From Sphingomonas flavalba (lineage in GTDB: Bacteria > Pseudomonadota > Alphaproteobacteria > Sphingomonadales > Sphingomonadaceae): DNA of 64,000 nucleotides. Below, in pieces: positions 24,906 through 33,431 of this stretch; position 1 is the first letter of the stretch, and every line of letters starts with the position of its first letter. A program made the position numbers and the translations under genes. The stretch is taken from assembly GCF_004796535.1 (NCBI RefSeq), contig NZ_SPHY01000001.1:310001-374000 (forward strand), in the 5' to 3' direction. A model generated the notes under the pieces. It was not told the origin of the DNA. It saw only the letters and a list, made by a program, of their open reading frames with translations, and did no database searches.

Positions 24906-24912
24906 GACGGTC

Positions 24913-25818
24913 ATGGCGATAAGATTCGGGGTCAGCCCGATCGCATGGATCAACGACGACATGCCGGAGCTGGGCGGTGACACGCCGCTGGAGTCGGTGC
25001 TGGCCGACGCGCAGGCGATCGGCTTCACCGGCGTCGAGCTGGGCGGCAAGTTCCCGCGCGACCCGGTGGTGCTGAAGCCGCTGCTTGGCCGGCACGGGCT
25101 GACGCTGGTCGGCGGCTGGTACAGCGCCAGCCTGCTGACCCGGTCGGCCGAGGAGGAGGTCGCGGCGCTGCAACCGCATCTGGCGCTGCTGAAGGCGATG
25201 GGCTGCACCGTGTTCATCATCGCCGAGACGAGCAACGCGATCCACGGCGACCGCGGCCAGCCGCTGGCAGCGACACCGCGGCTGGCGGAGGACGACTGGG
25301 AACGGTTCGGGGCGCGGCTGACGGCGGTGGCGGACCATGTCGCGGCGGCAGGTTTGCATCTGGCTTATCACCATCATCTCGGCACCGTCGTCGAGCGGCA
25401 GCGCGACCTGGAGCATTTCCTACAGGCGACAGGCGCCAGCGTCGGGCTGACCGTCGACACCGGCCACGCCGCGCTGGGCGGGATCGACCCGTTCCGGCTG
25501 ATCCGCGACCACCCCGAACGCGTCGCCCATGTCCATTGCAAGGACATCCGGCCGGAGGTGTTCGGCGCGCTGGGCCGGCGCGGCGGCAGCTTCCTGGACG
25601 GGGTGCTGGCCGGGATGTTCACCGTGCCGGGCGACGGTTACCTCGACTATGGCGACGCGATGCGGGCGCTGGCCGACATCGGCTATGACGGCTGGGTGAT
25701 CGTCGAGGCGGAACAGGACCCGGCGGTCGCCGACCCGCGCCGCTACGGCGAGATCGGGCTGCGCACGCTGGAACGCTGCGCCGACCAGGCCGGGCTGGCA
25801 TGGCGGGCGGCGGCATGA
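24913..25818 (+). CDS. iolE: Inosose dehydratase
   Basis: A 301-aa TIM-barrel protein (AP-endonuclease 2 fold). It dehydrates scyllo-inosose to 3D-(3,5/4)-trihydroxycyclohexane-1,2-dione, the second step of the pathway. Features are RFGVSPIAWINDDMPELGGD at the N-terminus, VELGGKFPRD, HLAYHHHLGTVVE, TVDTGHAALGGIDP, HVHCKDIRPEV and WVIVEAEQDP, which hold the predicted metal ligands (Glu, Asp, His). The length is normal. The ATG at 24913 follows the iolD stop by 7 bp, and the stop overlaps the iolB start by 4 nt. Confidence 0.94.
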   Translation: MAIRFGVSPIAWINDDMPELGGDTPLESVLADAQAIGFTGVELGGKFPRDPVVLKPLLGRHGLTLVGGWYSASLLTRSAEEEVAALQPHLALLKAMGCTVFIIAETSNAIHGDRGQPLAATPRLAEDDWERFGARLTAVADHVAAAGLHLAYHHHLGTVVERQRDLEHFLQATGASVGLTVDTGHAALGGIDPFRLIRDHPERVAHVHCKDIRPEVFGALGRRGGSFLDGVLAGMFTVPGDGYLDYGDAMRALADIGYDGWVIVEAEQDPAVADPRRYGEIGLRTLERCADQAGLAWRAAA

Positions 25819-26618
25819 CCCTGCGCGTTCGCCCCCATGCCCCCGACTCCACCGGCTGCGTGCTGGAGGTGACGCCGGAGAGCGCCGGCTGGGACCGGGT
25901 CGGCTTCAAGGTCCACCGGCTGGCGCCGGGGCAGATGCTGGCCGGCGGCGCGGTCGACCGCGAGGCGTGCCTGGTCGTGCTGTCCGGCACCGCCGATATC
26001 GCCGCCGGCGACGCCGCCTTCCCCGGCATCGGCGGGCGGGCGAGTGTGTTCGAGGATGTGGCGCCGGCCGCCGTCTACGTCCCGGCGGAAGCCCGCTATC
26101 GGGTGACGGCGCGCGACGCGGTCGAGTTGGCGGTGTGCACCGCGCCGGGCGGGCCTGGCCGCGCGCCCCGGCTGATCGCACCGGCGACGATGACCCGCGA
26201 AGTGCGCGGCGAAGGCACCAACCAGCGTTTCGTCCGCAATATCCTGCCGCAGGACGAACCGGCCGACAGCCTGCTGGTCGTCGAAGTGATCACGCCGGGC
26301 GGCCACTGGTCGAGCTACCCGCCGCACAAGCACGACCGCGACGTGCCCGGCGAGGAAACCGCGCTGGAGGAGACCTATTATCATCGGCTGAACCCGCCGC
26401 AGGGCTTCGCCTTTCAGCGGGTGTACACGGACGACCGCAGCATTGACGAGACGATCACCGTGGAGGATGGGGATGTTGTGATGGCACCGCGCGGCTATCA
26501 TCCGGTCGGCGCACCGCACGGCTATGACTTGTATTATCTGAACGTCATGGCCGGGCCGAAACGCGAATGGATCTTCAAGAACGATCCCGCGCACGCATGG
26601 ATCGTCGCCCGGAATTGA
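25815..26618 (+). CDS. iolB: 5-deoxy-glucuronate isomerase
   Basis: A 267-aa bicupin isomerase that converts 5-deoxy-glucuronate to 2-deoxy-5-keto-gluconate for IolC. The metal-binding cupin motif is SSYPPHKHDRDVPGEETALE with EETYYHRL. The C-terminal cupin contains RGYHPVGAPHGYDLYYLNV and MAGPKREW. The ATG at 25815 overlaps the iolE stop (ATGA), which decides the start against a possible one five codons upstream. The order C-D-E-B with 4-nt overlaps indicates one operon. Confidence 0.95.
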   Translation: MTLRVRPHAPDSTGCVLEVTPESAGWDRVGFKVHRLAPGQMLAGGAVDREACLVVLSGTADIAAGDAAFPGIGGRASVFEDVAPAAVYVPAEARYRVTARDAVELAVCTAPGGPGRAPRLIAPATMTREVRGEGTNQRFVRNILPQDEPADSLLVVEVITPGGHWSSYPPHKHDRDVPGEETALEETYYHRLNPPQGFAFQRVYTDDRSIDETITVEDGDVVMAPRGYHPVGAPHGYDLYYLNVMAGPKREWIFKNDPAHAWIVARN

Positions 26619-26646
26619 CCCCACTGGTGTTTAACAAGGACCTGTC

Positions 26647-28143
26647 ATGACCATCGTTCAGCATTTCGTCGGCGGCGCGCATTCTTCGGACGGCAGCGGC
26701 CAGAGCAACGTGTTCGACCCCAACACCGGCCAGATCGCGCGGCAGGTGCCGCTGGGCGACGCCGCGCTGCTCGACAAGGCGGTCGCCGCCGCCCTCGCCG
26801 CCCAGCCCGGCTGGGCGCACACCAACCCGCAGCGCCGCGCGCGCGTGATGTTCCGGTTCAAGGAACTGGTCGAGGCGCATATGGAGGAGCTGGCGCTGCT
26901 CCTGTCGTCCGAGCACGGCAAGGTGGTGGCCGACGCGCGCGGCGACGTGCAGCGCGGGCTGGACGTGATCGAATATGCCTGCGGTATCCCGCAGGCGATG
27001 AAGGGCGAATATACCGAAGGCGCCGGCCCCGGCATCGACGTCTATTCGATGCGCCAGCCGCTGGGCGTGGTCGCCGGCATCACCCCGTTCAACTTCCCGG
27101 CGATGATCCCGATGTGGATGTTCGGCATCGCCGTCGCGGTCGGCAACGCCTTCATCCTGAAGCCGTCCGAGCGCGACCCGTCGGTGCCGCTGCGCCTGGC
27201 CGAGCTGATGCTGGAGGCCGGGGCGCCCGAGGGCATCCTGCAGGTCGTCCACGGCGACAAGGAAATGGTCGACGCGATCCTCGACCACCCGGACATCGCG
27301 GCGGTAAGCTTCGTCGGGTCGTCCGACATCGCGCATTACGTCTACAATCGCGGCGTCGCCGCCGGCAAGCGGGTGCAGGCGATGGGCGGCGCCAAGAACC
27401 ACGGCATCGTCATGCCCGACGCCGACCTGGACCAGGTGATCCACGACCTGTGCGGCGCGGCGTTCGGTTCGGCCGGCGAGCGCTGCATGGCGCTGCCGGT
27501 GGTGGTGCCGGTGGGCGAGGACATCGCCGACCGGCTGCGCGAGCGGCTGATCCCGGCGATCGCCGCGCTGAAGGTCGGCATTTCGACCGACGCCGACGCC
27601 CATTACGGCCCGGTGGTGAACGCCGCCCACAAGGCACGGATCGAGAACTGGATCCAGACCGCGGTCGACGAGGGCGCCGAGCTGGTCGTCGACGGGCGCG
27701 GCTTCACCCTGCAGGGGCACGAGGACGGCTTCTTCGTCGGCCCGACCCTGCTCGACCGGGTGACGCCGGAGATGAAAAGCTATCGCGAGGAGATTTTCGG
27801 GCCGGTGCTGCAGATCGTCCGCGCCCCCGATTTCGAGACCGCGGTCAGGTTGCCGAGCGACCATCAATACGGCAACGGCGTCGCGATCTTCACCCGCAAC
27901 GGCCATGCCGCGCGTGAGTTCGCGGCGCGGGTCAATGTCGGCATGGTCGGCGTCAACGTGCCGATCCCGGTGCCGGTATCCTACCACAGCTTCGGCGGGT
28001 GGAAGCGTTCGGCGTTCGGCGACACCAACCAGTACGGCATGGACGGCGTGCGTTTCTGGACCAAGGTCAAGACGGTGACGCAGCGCTGGCCGGACGGCAC
28101 GCCCGACGGCTCCAATGCCTTCGTCATCCCGACGATGGCGTGA
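26647..28143 (+). CDS. iolA: CoA-acylating methylmalonate/malonate-semialdehyde dehydrogenase
   Basis: A 498-aa aldehyde dehydrogenase that converts malonate semialdehyde (inositol pathway) or methylmalonate semialdehyde (valine pathway) to acetyl-CoA or propionyl-CoA. Motifs are VAGITPFNFPAMIPMWMF, AMGGAKNHGIVMPDADLD, catalytic C280 in GSAGERCMALPVVVPVG, and REEIFGPVLQIV. CoA-dependent family members have this Cys context and lack the general-base Glu of hydrolytic enzymes. It starts 28 bp after iolB. Given mmsB at 554-1435, one enzyme may serve both pathways. Confidence 0.94.
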   Translation: MTIVQHFVGGAHSSDGSGQSNVFDPNTGQIARQVPLGDAALLDKAVAAALAAQPGWAHTNPQRRARVMFRFKELVEAHMEELALLLSSEHGKVVADARGDVQRGLDVIEYACGIPQAMKGEYTEGAGPGIDVYSMRQPLGVVAGITPFNFPAMIPMWMFGIAVAVGNAFILKPSERDPSVPLRLAELMLEAGAPEGILQVVHGDKEMVDAILDHPDIAAVSFVGSSDIAHYVYNRGVAAGKRVQAMGGAKNHGIVMPDADLDQVIHDLCGAAFGSAGERCMALPVVVPVGEDIADRLRERLIPAIAALKVGISTDADAHYGPVVNAAHKARIENWIQTAVDEGAELVVDGRGFTLQGHEDGFFVGPTLLDRVTPEMKSYREEIFGPVLQIVRAPDFETAVRLPSDHQYGNGVAIFTRNGHAAREFAARVNVGMVGVNVPIPVPVSYHSFGGWKRSAFGDTNQYGMDGVRFWTKVKTVTQRWPDGTPDGSNAFVIPTMA

Positions 28144-28148
28144 CGGAC

Positions 28149-28943
28149 ATGGCCGGTCGATCCGACCTGATCGCGACGATGGTCGCCGCCGCCAAGGCGG
28201 CCGGTGACGGCCTGATGCGCGATTTCGCCGCGATCGACCGGCTGGACGTACGCCACAAGAACGGTCCGGCCGACCCGTTTTCCGAGGCCGACCTGCGCGC
28301 CGAGGAAACGGTGCGGTCGATGCTGGAAAAGGCAGCGCCCGATTACGGCTTCCTGGGCGAGGAAGGCGGGCTGCGCGAGGGCCGCGACAAGCGCCATGTC
28401 TGGATCGTCGACCCGCTGGACGGCACCGCGAATTTCCTGATCGGCCTGCCGATCTTCGCGGTCAACATCGCGCTCGCCCGCGACGGCGAGGTGATCGCCG
28501 GCGTCACCCATGTGCCGGCGCAGAACGAGACCTTCCGCGCCGAGGCGGGCGGCGGCGCCTGGCTGAACGACCAGCGCATTCAGGTGTCGCGGCGCAGCGA
28601 GATGGTGAAGGCGATCCTGTCCGTCGGCATCCCGTTCGCCGGCAAGCCGCGCCACCGGCAGTTCGTGACCGAGATGGAACGCCTGACCCCGCGCGTCGCC
28701 GGCATCCGCCGGCTGGGCGCCGGCGCGGTCGACATGGCCTATGTCGCCTGCGGCCGGTTCGACGCCTATTGGGAACAGAGCGTCAGCGCCTGGGACATGG
28801 CGGCCGGGGTGGTGATCGTCCGCGAGGCGGGCGGTGTCGTCACCAACACCAGCGGCGGCGCGCTCGACTTGTCCGGCGGCACCGTGCTGGCGACGACGCC
28901 GCAGATTCAGGCTGAACTGCTCGACGCGCTGAGGGCGGACTAA
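28149..28943 (+). CDS. Inositol monophosphatase family protein
   Basis: A 264-aa Mg2+-dependent phosphatase (IMPase/SuhB/CysQ superfamily). It has FLGEEGG (metal Glu), WIVDPLDGTANFLIGLPIFA (metal Asp/Thr motif) and SVSAWDMAAGVVIVREAGG (C-terminal metal Asp). It starts 5 bp after iolA, as the last gene of the iol operon. In this position the natural substrate would be an inositol monophosphate, feeding free inositol to IolG. This is inference, as family members also hydrolyse other small phosphates. This genome probably has a separate SuhB for housekeeping, but that lies outside the window. Confidence 0.9.
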   Translation: MAGRSDLIATMVAAAKAAGDGLMRDFAAIDRLDVRHKNGPADPFSEADLRAEETVRSMLEKAAPDYGFLGEEGGLREGRDKRHVWIVDPLDGTANFLIGLPIFAVNIALARDGEVIAGVTHVPAQNETFRAEAGGGAWLNDQRIQVSRRSEMVKAILSVGIPFAGKPRHRQFVTEMERLTPRVAGIRRLGAGAVDMAYVACGRFDAYWEQSVSAWDMAAGVVIVREAGGVVTNTSGGALDLSGGTVLATTPQIQAELLDALRAD

Positions 28944-28981
28944 CGGAACCGTCGCGCCGGGGCGGCGCCTCGGCATGCGCG

Positions 28982-30310
28982 CTATGCCGGCCAGGTAATC
29001 GTCACGCACAGGCCGCCGAGGGCGGCGCGGGACAGAGCAATGGCGCCGCCGGTCGCCGCCGCGACATCGCGGACGATGGCGAGGCCGAGGCCCTGCCCGC
29101 CGCTCTCGTCGAGGCGGGCGCCGCGTTCCAGCGCCGTCTGCGCCGCCGTCTCGTCCAGCCCGGGGCCGTCATCCTCGACCGTCAGATGGCGTTCGGCGCC
29201 GGCGATCCGCACCCGCCGCCGCGCGTAGCGCACCGCATTCTCCGCCGCCGCGCCGAGCAGTTCGGTCAGGTCCTCCGCCGCGAGCGGCAGGCGCAGCGCG
29301 TCTGGCACCGCGACGTCGAAGGCCAGCCCTTCGCCCTTCTCCGTCCGTTCGAGCACCGCGACCACCTGTTCGGCAATCGCGCGCGCCGGGCAGGACAGGC
29401 CGGGGCCGCGCCGGACACCGGCGACGCGGGTGCGGGCCAGTTCGTTCTCGACCGCCGCGCGAACCGCGGCGATCGCCCGGTCGAGCCCGTCTGCAGCGGC
29501 GACGGCGCCGGATCCGCGCGCGCGGCGGCTTTGCGCGGCGAGCGCGGCGAGCGGGGTCTTCAACCCATGGGCGAGATCGGCGGCGCGGCGGCGGGCGCGT
29601 TCCACATCGTCTTCGCGCGCATCGGCGAGGGCGTTGATCGCGTCGACCAGCGGCTGGACCTCCGGCGGCCCCTCCGCCGCCAGCCGCTCCGCCGGGCTTT
29701 GGCGCAGCCGGTCGAGCGCATGGCGGATGCGGGCGAGCGGGCGCAGGCCGAGCGTGACCTGCACCCAGGCGGCACCGGACAGCGCCAGCCACAGAACGGC
29801 GAGGAAGATCGCCAGTTCGCGACCGAATTCCCGCCCGGCGGTGGCCAGCGCATCGGCGTTCTGGCCAATCTGGACCAGCACCGGATCGCTGCCCGCATCG
29901 AGCACCACCCGCCGTTCGAGCATGACCAGCCGGGGTTCGAACGGGCCGGGGGCGAGGCGCTCGCTCCATTGCTCACGCGAGGCGGAGGAGGAGGTGGGCA
30001 GCGCCTGATCCCACAGCGAGCGCGAACGGACGATGCCGGCGGCGTTCGACGCCTGCCAGTAAAGGCCGCTGGCCGGGGTGGCGAAGCGGTCGTCGGTCGG
30101 CATGTCCTGCGCCCGAAGCGCGCTACCGGGGGCGAGCGACAGGCCGGCGATGACCTTCAGTCCGTCGCGCTGCAATTCGTCGGCGAGGCGGCGTTCGAGA
30201 TGGTGTTCGAACAGCACGGTCATGAACAGCCAGGCGGCGACTAGCGCCGCGGCGATGGCGACGGTACCGACGGCGAGCAGCCGCCAGCGCAGCGAGGCGA
30301 GCAGCCTCAC
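28982..30310 (-). CDS. Sensor histidine kinase
   Basis: A 442-aa inner-membrane kinase. It has transmembrane segments at about 10-33 and 165-187 flanking a periplasmic sensor region, then a HAMP-like linker and the phospho-acceptor region AADLAHGLKTPLAALAAQ (His247). The catalytic domain has LLGAAAENAVRYARRR (N box), VEDDGPGLDE and SGGQGLGLAIVRDVAAATGG (G boxes). Its start overlaps the response-regulator stop (ATGA). The PepSY-regulator-kinase order beside a TonB receptor is a recurrent arrangement in alphaproteobacteria. The signal sensed is unknown. Confidence 0.92.
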   Translation of the reverse strand: MRLLASLRWRLLAVGTVAIAAALVAAWLFMTVLFEHHLERRLADELQRDGLKVIAGLSLAPGSALRAQDMPTDDRFATPASGLYWQASNAAGIVRSRSLWDQALPTSSSASREQWSERLAPGPFEPRLVMLERRVVLDAGSDPVLVQIGQNADALATAGREFGRELAIFLAVLWLALSGAAWVQVTLGLRPLARIRHALDRLRQSPAERLAAEGPPEVQPLVDAINALADAREDDVERARRRAADLAHGLKTPLAALAAQSRRARGSGAVAAADGLDRAIAAVRAAVENELARTRVAGVRRGPGLSCPARAIAEQVVAVLERTEKGEGLAFDVAVPDALRLPLAAEDLTELLGAAAENAVRYARRRVRIAGAERHLTVEDDGPGLDETAAQTALERGARLDESGGQGLGLAIVRDVAAATGGAIALSRAALGGLCVTITWPA

Positions 30311-30969
30311 CCGCTGTCGCCGAGCATGTAGCCGAAGCCGCGCCGGGTGGTGATCAGCCCGGCGCCGACCTTGCGGCGCAGCCGGGCGACCAGCGCCTCG
30401 ATCGCGTTGGAATCCGTCGTGTCGGCGGCGCCGTAGAGATGGTCGGCCAGTTCCATCGCGGAAACCGCCCGCGCCGGGCTGTGCGCCAGATAATCGAGTA
30501 GGCGGAATTCGAGCGGCGACAGGCGGACCGGCACGCCGTTCAGTTCCGCCGTCATCCGCTGGCTGTCGATGCGCAGCGGGCCGACGGCGAGCACGCTCGA
30601 CCCGCGCCCGGCGGCGCGGCGCAGCAGGCCGCGAACCCTGGCGATCAGTTCGCCCATCTCGAACGGCTTGCCGAGATAATCGTCGGCGCCGGCGTTGATC
30701 CCCTCGACCCGCTCGGTCCAGTCGCCGCGCGCCGAGACGATGATCACCGGGAACAGCCGGTCAGCGGCGCGCCAGCGCTTCAGTACGGACAGGCCATCGA
30801 GCTGCGGCAGGCCGAGGTCGAGGATGGCGATGTCGTAATCCTCGACATCGCCGGCGAACCAGGCGTCGCGGCCGTCCGGCGCGATGTCGACGACGAAGCC
30901 GGCCGCGTGGAGCGCGGCGCGGATATCCTCCGCGACGGCGGCTTCATCCTCGACGACCAGGGCGCGCAT
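30307..30969 (-). CDS. OmpR/PhoB-type response regulator
   Basis: A 220-aa response regulator. The receiver domain starts MRALVVEDEAAVAEDIRAAL, with the phosphorylated Asp51 in IAILDLGLPQLDG and Lys in DDYLGKPFEMGELIARV. The winged-helix output domain contains LSPLEFRLLDYLAHSPARAV and ends with RRKVGAGLITTRRGFGYML. It belongs to the QseB/PmrA-like subgroup by the YGAADTTDSNAIEALVARLR sequence. It is co-transcribed with the kinase downstream (4-nt overlap) and the PepSY gene upstream (7-bp gap). Confidence 0.94.
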   Translation of the reverse strand: MRALVVEDEAAVAEDIRAALHAAGFVVDIAPDGRDAWFAGDVEDYDIAILDLGLPQLDGLSVLKRWRAADRLFPVIIVSARGDWTERVEGINAGADDYLGKPFEMGELIARVRGLLRRAAGRGSSVLAVGPLRIDSQRMTAELNGVPVRLSPLEFRLLDYLAHSPARAVSAMELADHLYGAADTTDSNAIEALVARLRRKVGAGLITTRRGFGYMLGDSG

Positions 30970-30976
30970 CCGGCGG

Positions 30977-31309
30977 TCAGTCCTCCTCGACCTTCAGCAC
31001 CTTGCCGGTGCGAGCGTCGATCTCCACCTCCATTACCCGGCCGGTGGACGACAGGGTCTTCACTTCATAGATCAACCGGCGCGGATGATCATCGTCGTCG
31101 TCGAGCTCGACCTTGATGACCTGGCCGGGGGCGCGAGCCTGGGCGATCGCCATGATCCGGGTCAGCGGCAGCACCTCGCCACGGCGAAGCGCGTCGCGGA
31201 CCTGCTCGTGCGACTTGTGGGACTTGCTGCCGGCAACGGCAGCGGCGGGGACGATGGCGAGCAGCAGCGCCGCGGCGATCGTCTGGCGGAGGGATGGGCG
31301 TTTCATCAT
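30977..31309 (-). CDS. PepSY-domain periplasmic protein
   Basis: A 110-aa exported protein. The signal peptide (TIAAALLLAIVPAAAVAG) is followed by His/Lys/Ser residues and a single PepSY domain (LPLTRIMAIAQARAPG ... RLIYEVKTLSSTGRV, VEIDARTGKVLKVEED). Single PepSY proteins next to two-component systems are thought to modulate kinases or proteases in the periplasm. An acidic run of five Asp (VELDDDDDHP) could bind metal. It is the first gene of the PepSY-regulator-kinase operon and diverges from a TonB receptor 86 bp away. Confidence 0.85.
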   Translation of the reverse strand: MMKRPSLRQTIAAALLLAIVPAAAVAGSKSHKSHEQVRDALRRGEVLPLTRIMAIAQARAPGQVIKVELDDDDDHPRRLIYEVKTLSSTGRVMEVEIDARTGKVLKVEED

Positions 31310-31395
31310 GGCCGCTGCCTAGCGAGGCGCCGCTGACATCCGGCTGACGGCCGACGGCGGCGGGGCGTCAGCGCCCGGCGCCTATCACCACGGAC

Positions 31396-33420
31396 ATGGG
31401 GACCACCAGATTCACCGCCGGGACCGCGACGCTGCTGTTGCTTGCCGGCACGCCCGCGATCGCCGCGCCCGCCGCCGAGCCCACCGCCGCCGCCAGCGGG
31501 GTGCTGGTGTTCACGCCGGACTTCTTCGCCGATTCGCGGCCGAACGACGCGCTCGACATGGTCAGGCGGCTGCCCGGCTTCGCGATCGTCGACGCGGACG
31601 CCGAGGTGCGCGGCTATGCCGAGGCGGCGGGCAACATCCTGTTCGACGGCAAGCCGCCGTCGACCAAGGCGGAATCGCTGGAGGACCTGCTGCGCCGGAT
31701 CCCGGCGGCGGCGGTGGCGCGGATCGAGTTGATCCGCGGCGGCGCGCCGGGAATCGCGATGGGCGGGCGCGACGTCGTCGCCAATGTCGTGCGCGCGACC
31801 GCAGCCAGCCACCACGCCGCGATCACCGCCGGCGCGATCGCGGCCAATGACCATGTCCTGCACCCGGTGATGACGCTGGAGGCGTCGCGCCAGTCCGGCC
31901 CCCGGCGGATCGAGGGCGCGATCGGCATCACCACCGAGATCGACGAGGATGCCGGGCGCGGATCGACCCGGACGATCGACGCGGCGGGGGCCGTCACCAG
32001 GCAGATGCCGCGCCGCAAGTGGGAGACGGTGCAGACGCTCTCCGGGCGCGGCGCCTGGGACACGCCGCTGGCCGGCGGCACGCTGTCCGCCAACGCCAGC
32101 ATCAGCCGCGCCCGCAAGCGTGAGGATGTCGACACCGGCCCGGAGGCGGTGCGCGAGCGCGAAACGCTGACCGAGGGCGAGGCCGGCGCGCAGTACCGTC
32201 ATCCGATCGGCGCCGACAGCCGGATCGAGGCGTTGCTGATCCACCGCATCGGCCGGCTGCGCTTCGATTCGACCGCGATCGAGGGCAACGACAGCGAGCG
32301 CTTCACCCAGAGCAGCGATACGGCGGAAAGCATTGCCCGGCTGTCGCTGCGCCGCGAGCGCGGGCCGCTGGCGATCGACGCGGCGATCGAGGGCGCGATC
32401 AACAGTGCCGACGGCAGTGCCGCGCTGTTCGCCAACGGCGCGCCGGTTCCGGTGCCCGGATCGAACAGCCGGGTCGAGGAGCAGCGGGTCGAGGCGTCGC
32501 TGGGCGCGACCTGGCGGCCGTTCGCCCGGCTGACCGTCGAGCCGTCGCTGCGGCTGGAACGGTCGCGGCTGCGCCAGCGCGGCGACGCGGTGCTCGACCG
32601 GCGCTTCACCTATTGGAAACCGCGGCTGGCGCTGACCCGCGCGCTGGGCGGCGGCGACCAGATCCGGCTGGCGGTGCAACGCGACGTCGGGCAGCTCGAC
32701 TTCAACGATTTCGTCGCCTCCGCCTCGCTCGACCGGGGCGAGATCAACGCCGGGGCGGTCGACCTGCGGCCGCCGCGCAGCTGGAGCGCCGCCGCGACCT
32801 ACGAACACCGCTTCGCCGGCGACGGCGCGATCGTGCTGCGCGCGGCGCACGAACGGATCAGCGACGTCGTCGACCATGTCGTGCGCCACGACCAGGGCGT
32901 ACCGTTCGACGCGATCGGCAATATCGGCCGCGGCAGCCGCGACACGCTGACCGCCGAGACCACCCTGCCGCTGGCGCCGCTGGGCATCGCCGGCGCGCGG
33001 ATCGTGTCGAGCGTGACGCTGACCCGAAGCCGGGTCGGCGACCCGGTGACCGGGGCACGGCGCTGGATTTCCGGCGACAAGCCGGTGACCGGTACGATCA
33101 GCCTGATCCACGATTTGCCCGGCGGGGCGGTAAGCTGGGGCGCCGACCTGACGCTGGCGGAGCGCAAGCGCGAATACCGGCTGGACGAAATCCGCACCAA
33201 GGCGCGCGGATTCCGGTTCGACGCGCATATCGAATACCGGCCCGCCCCCGCCTGGCGGCTGCGACTGGAGGCAGTCAATCTGACCGCCCTGCCCTTTGCC
33301 GAGACCCGCCGCAAATATGCCGGCGCGCGCAGCCTGGCCGCCCCCGACAAGACCGAGGAGCGGCGGACGGCGACGACGCCGACGGTCCTGTTCACCGTCC
33401 GGCGGGCATTCGGCGGGTGA
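31396..33420 (+). CDS. TonB-dependent receptor (small, plug + barrel)
   Basis: A 674-aa outer-membrane receptor. It has a signal peptide (ATLLLLAGTPAIAAPAAEP), then a plug domain with NDALDMVRRLPGF, GNILFDGKPPSTKAESLEDL and VARIELIRGGAPGI, then a beta-barrel to RRAFGG. The C-terminus does not end in Phe, which is unusual, and no clear TonB box is visible before the plug. It is divergent from the PepSY two-component operon, which probably regulates it. The ligand is unknown; metal chelates are one possibility because PepSY-linked receptors often serve iron. The product looks intact. Confidence 0.85.
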   Translation: MGTTRFTAGTATLLLLAGTPAIAAPAAEPTAAASGVLVFTPDFFADSRPNDALDMVRRLPGFAIVDADAEVRGYAEAAGNILFDGKPPSTKAESLEDLLRRIPAAAVARIELIRGGAPGIAMGGRDVVANVVRATAASHHAAITAGAIAANDHVLHPVMTLEASRQSGPRRIEGAIGITTEIDEDAGRGSTRTIDAAGAVTRQMPRRKWETVQTLSGRGAWDTPLAGGTLSANASISRARKREDVDTGPEAVRERETLTEGEAGAQYRHPIGADSRIEALLIHRIGRLRFDSTAIEGNDSERFTQSSDTAESIARLSLRRERGPLAIDAAIEGAINSADGSAALFANGAPVPVPGSNSRVEEQRVEASLGATWRPFARLTVEPSLRLERSRLRQRGDAVLDRRFTYWKPRLALTRALGGGDQIRLAVQRDVGQLDFNDFVASASLDRGEINAGAVDLRPPRSWSAAATYEHRFAGDGAIVLRAAHERISDVVDHVVRHDQGVPFDAIGNIGRGSRDTLTAETTLPLAPLGIAGARIVSSVTLTRSRVGDPVTGARRWISGDKPVTGTISLIHDLPGGAVSWGADLTLAERKREYRLDEIRTKARGFRFDAHIEYRPAPAWRLRLEAVNLTALPFAETRRKYAGARSLAAPDKTEERRTATTPTVLFTVRRAFGG

Positions 33421-33431
33421 GCGGCGCGTGC

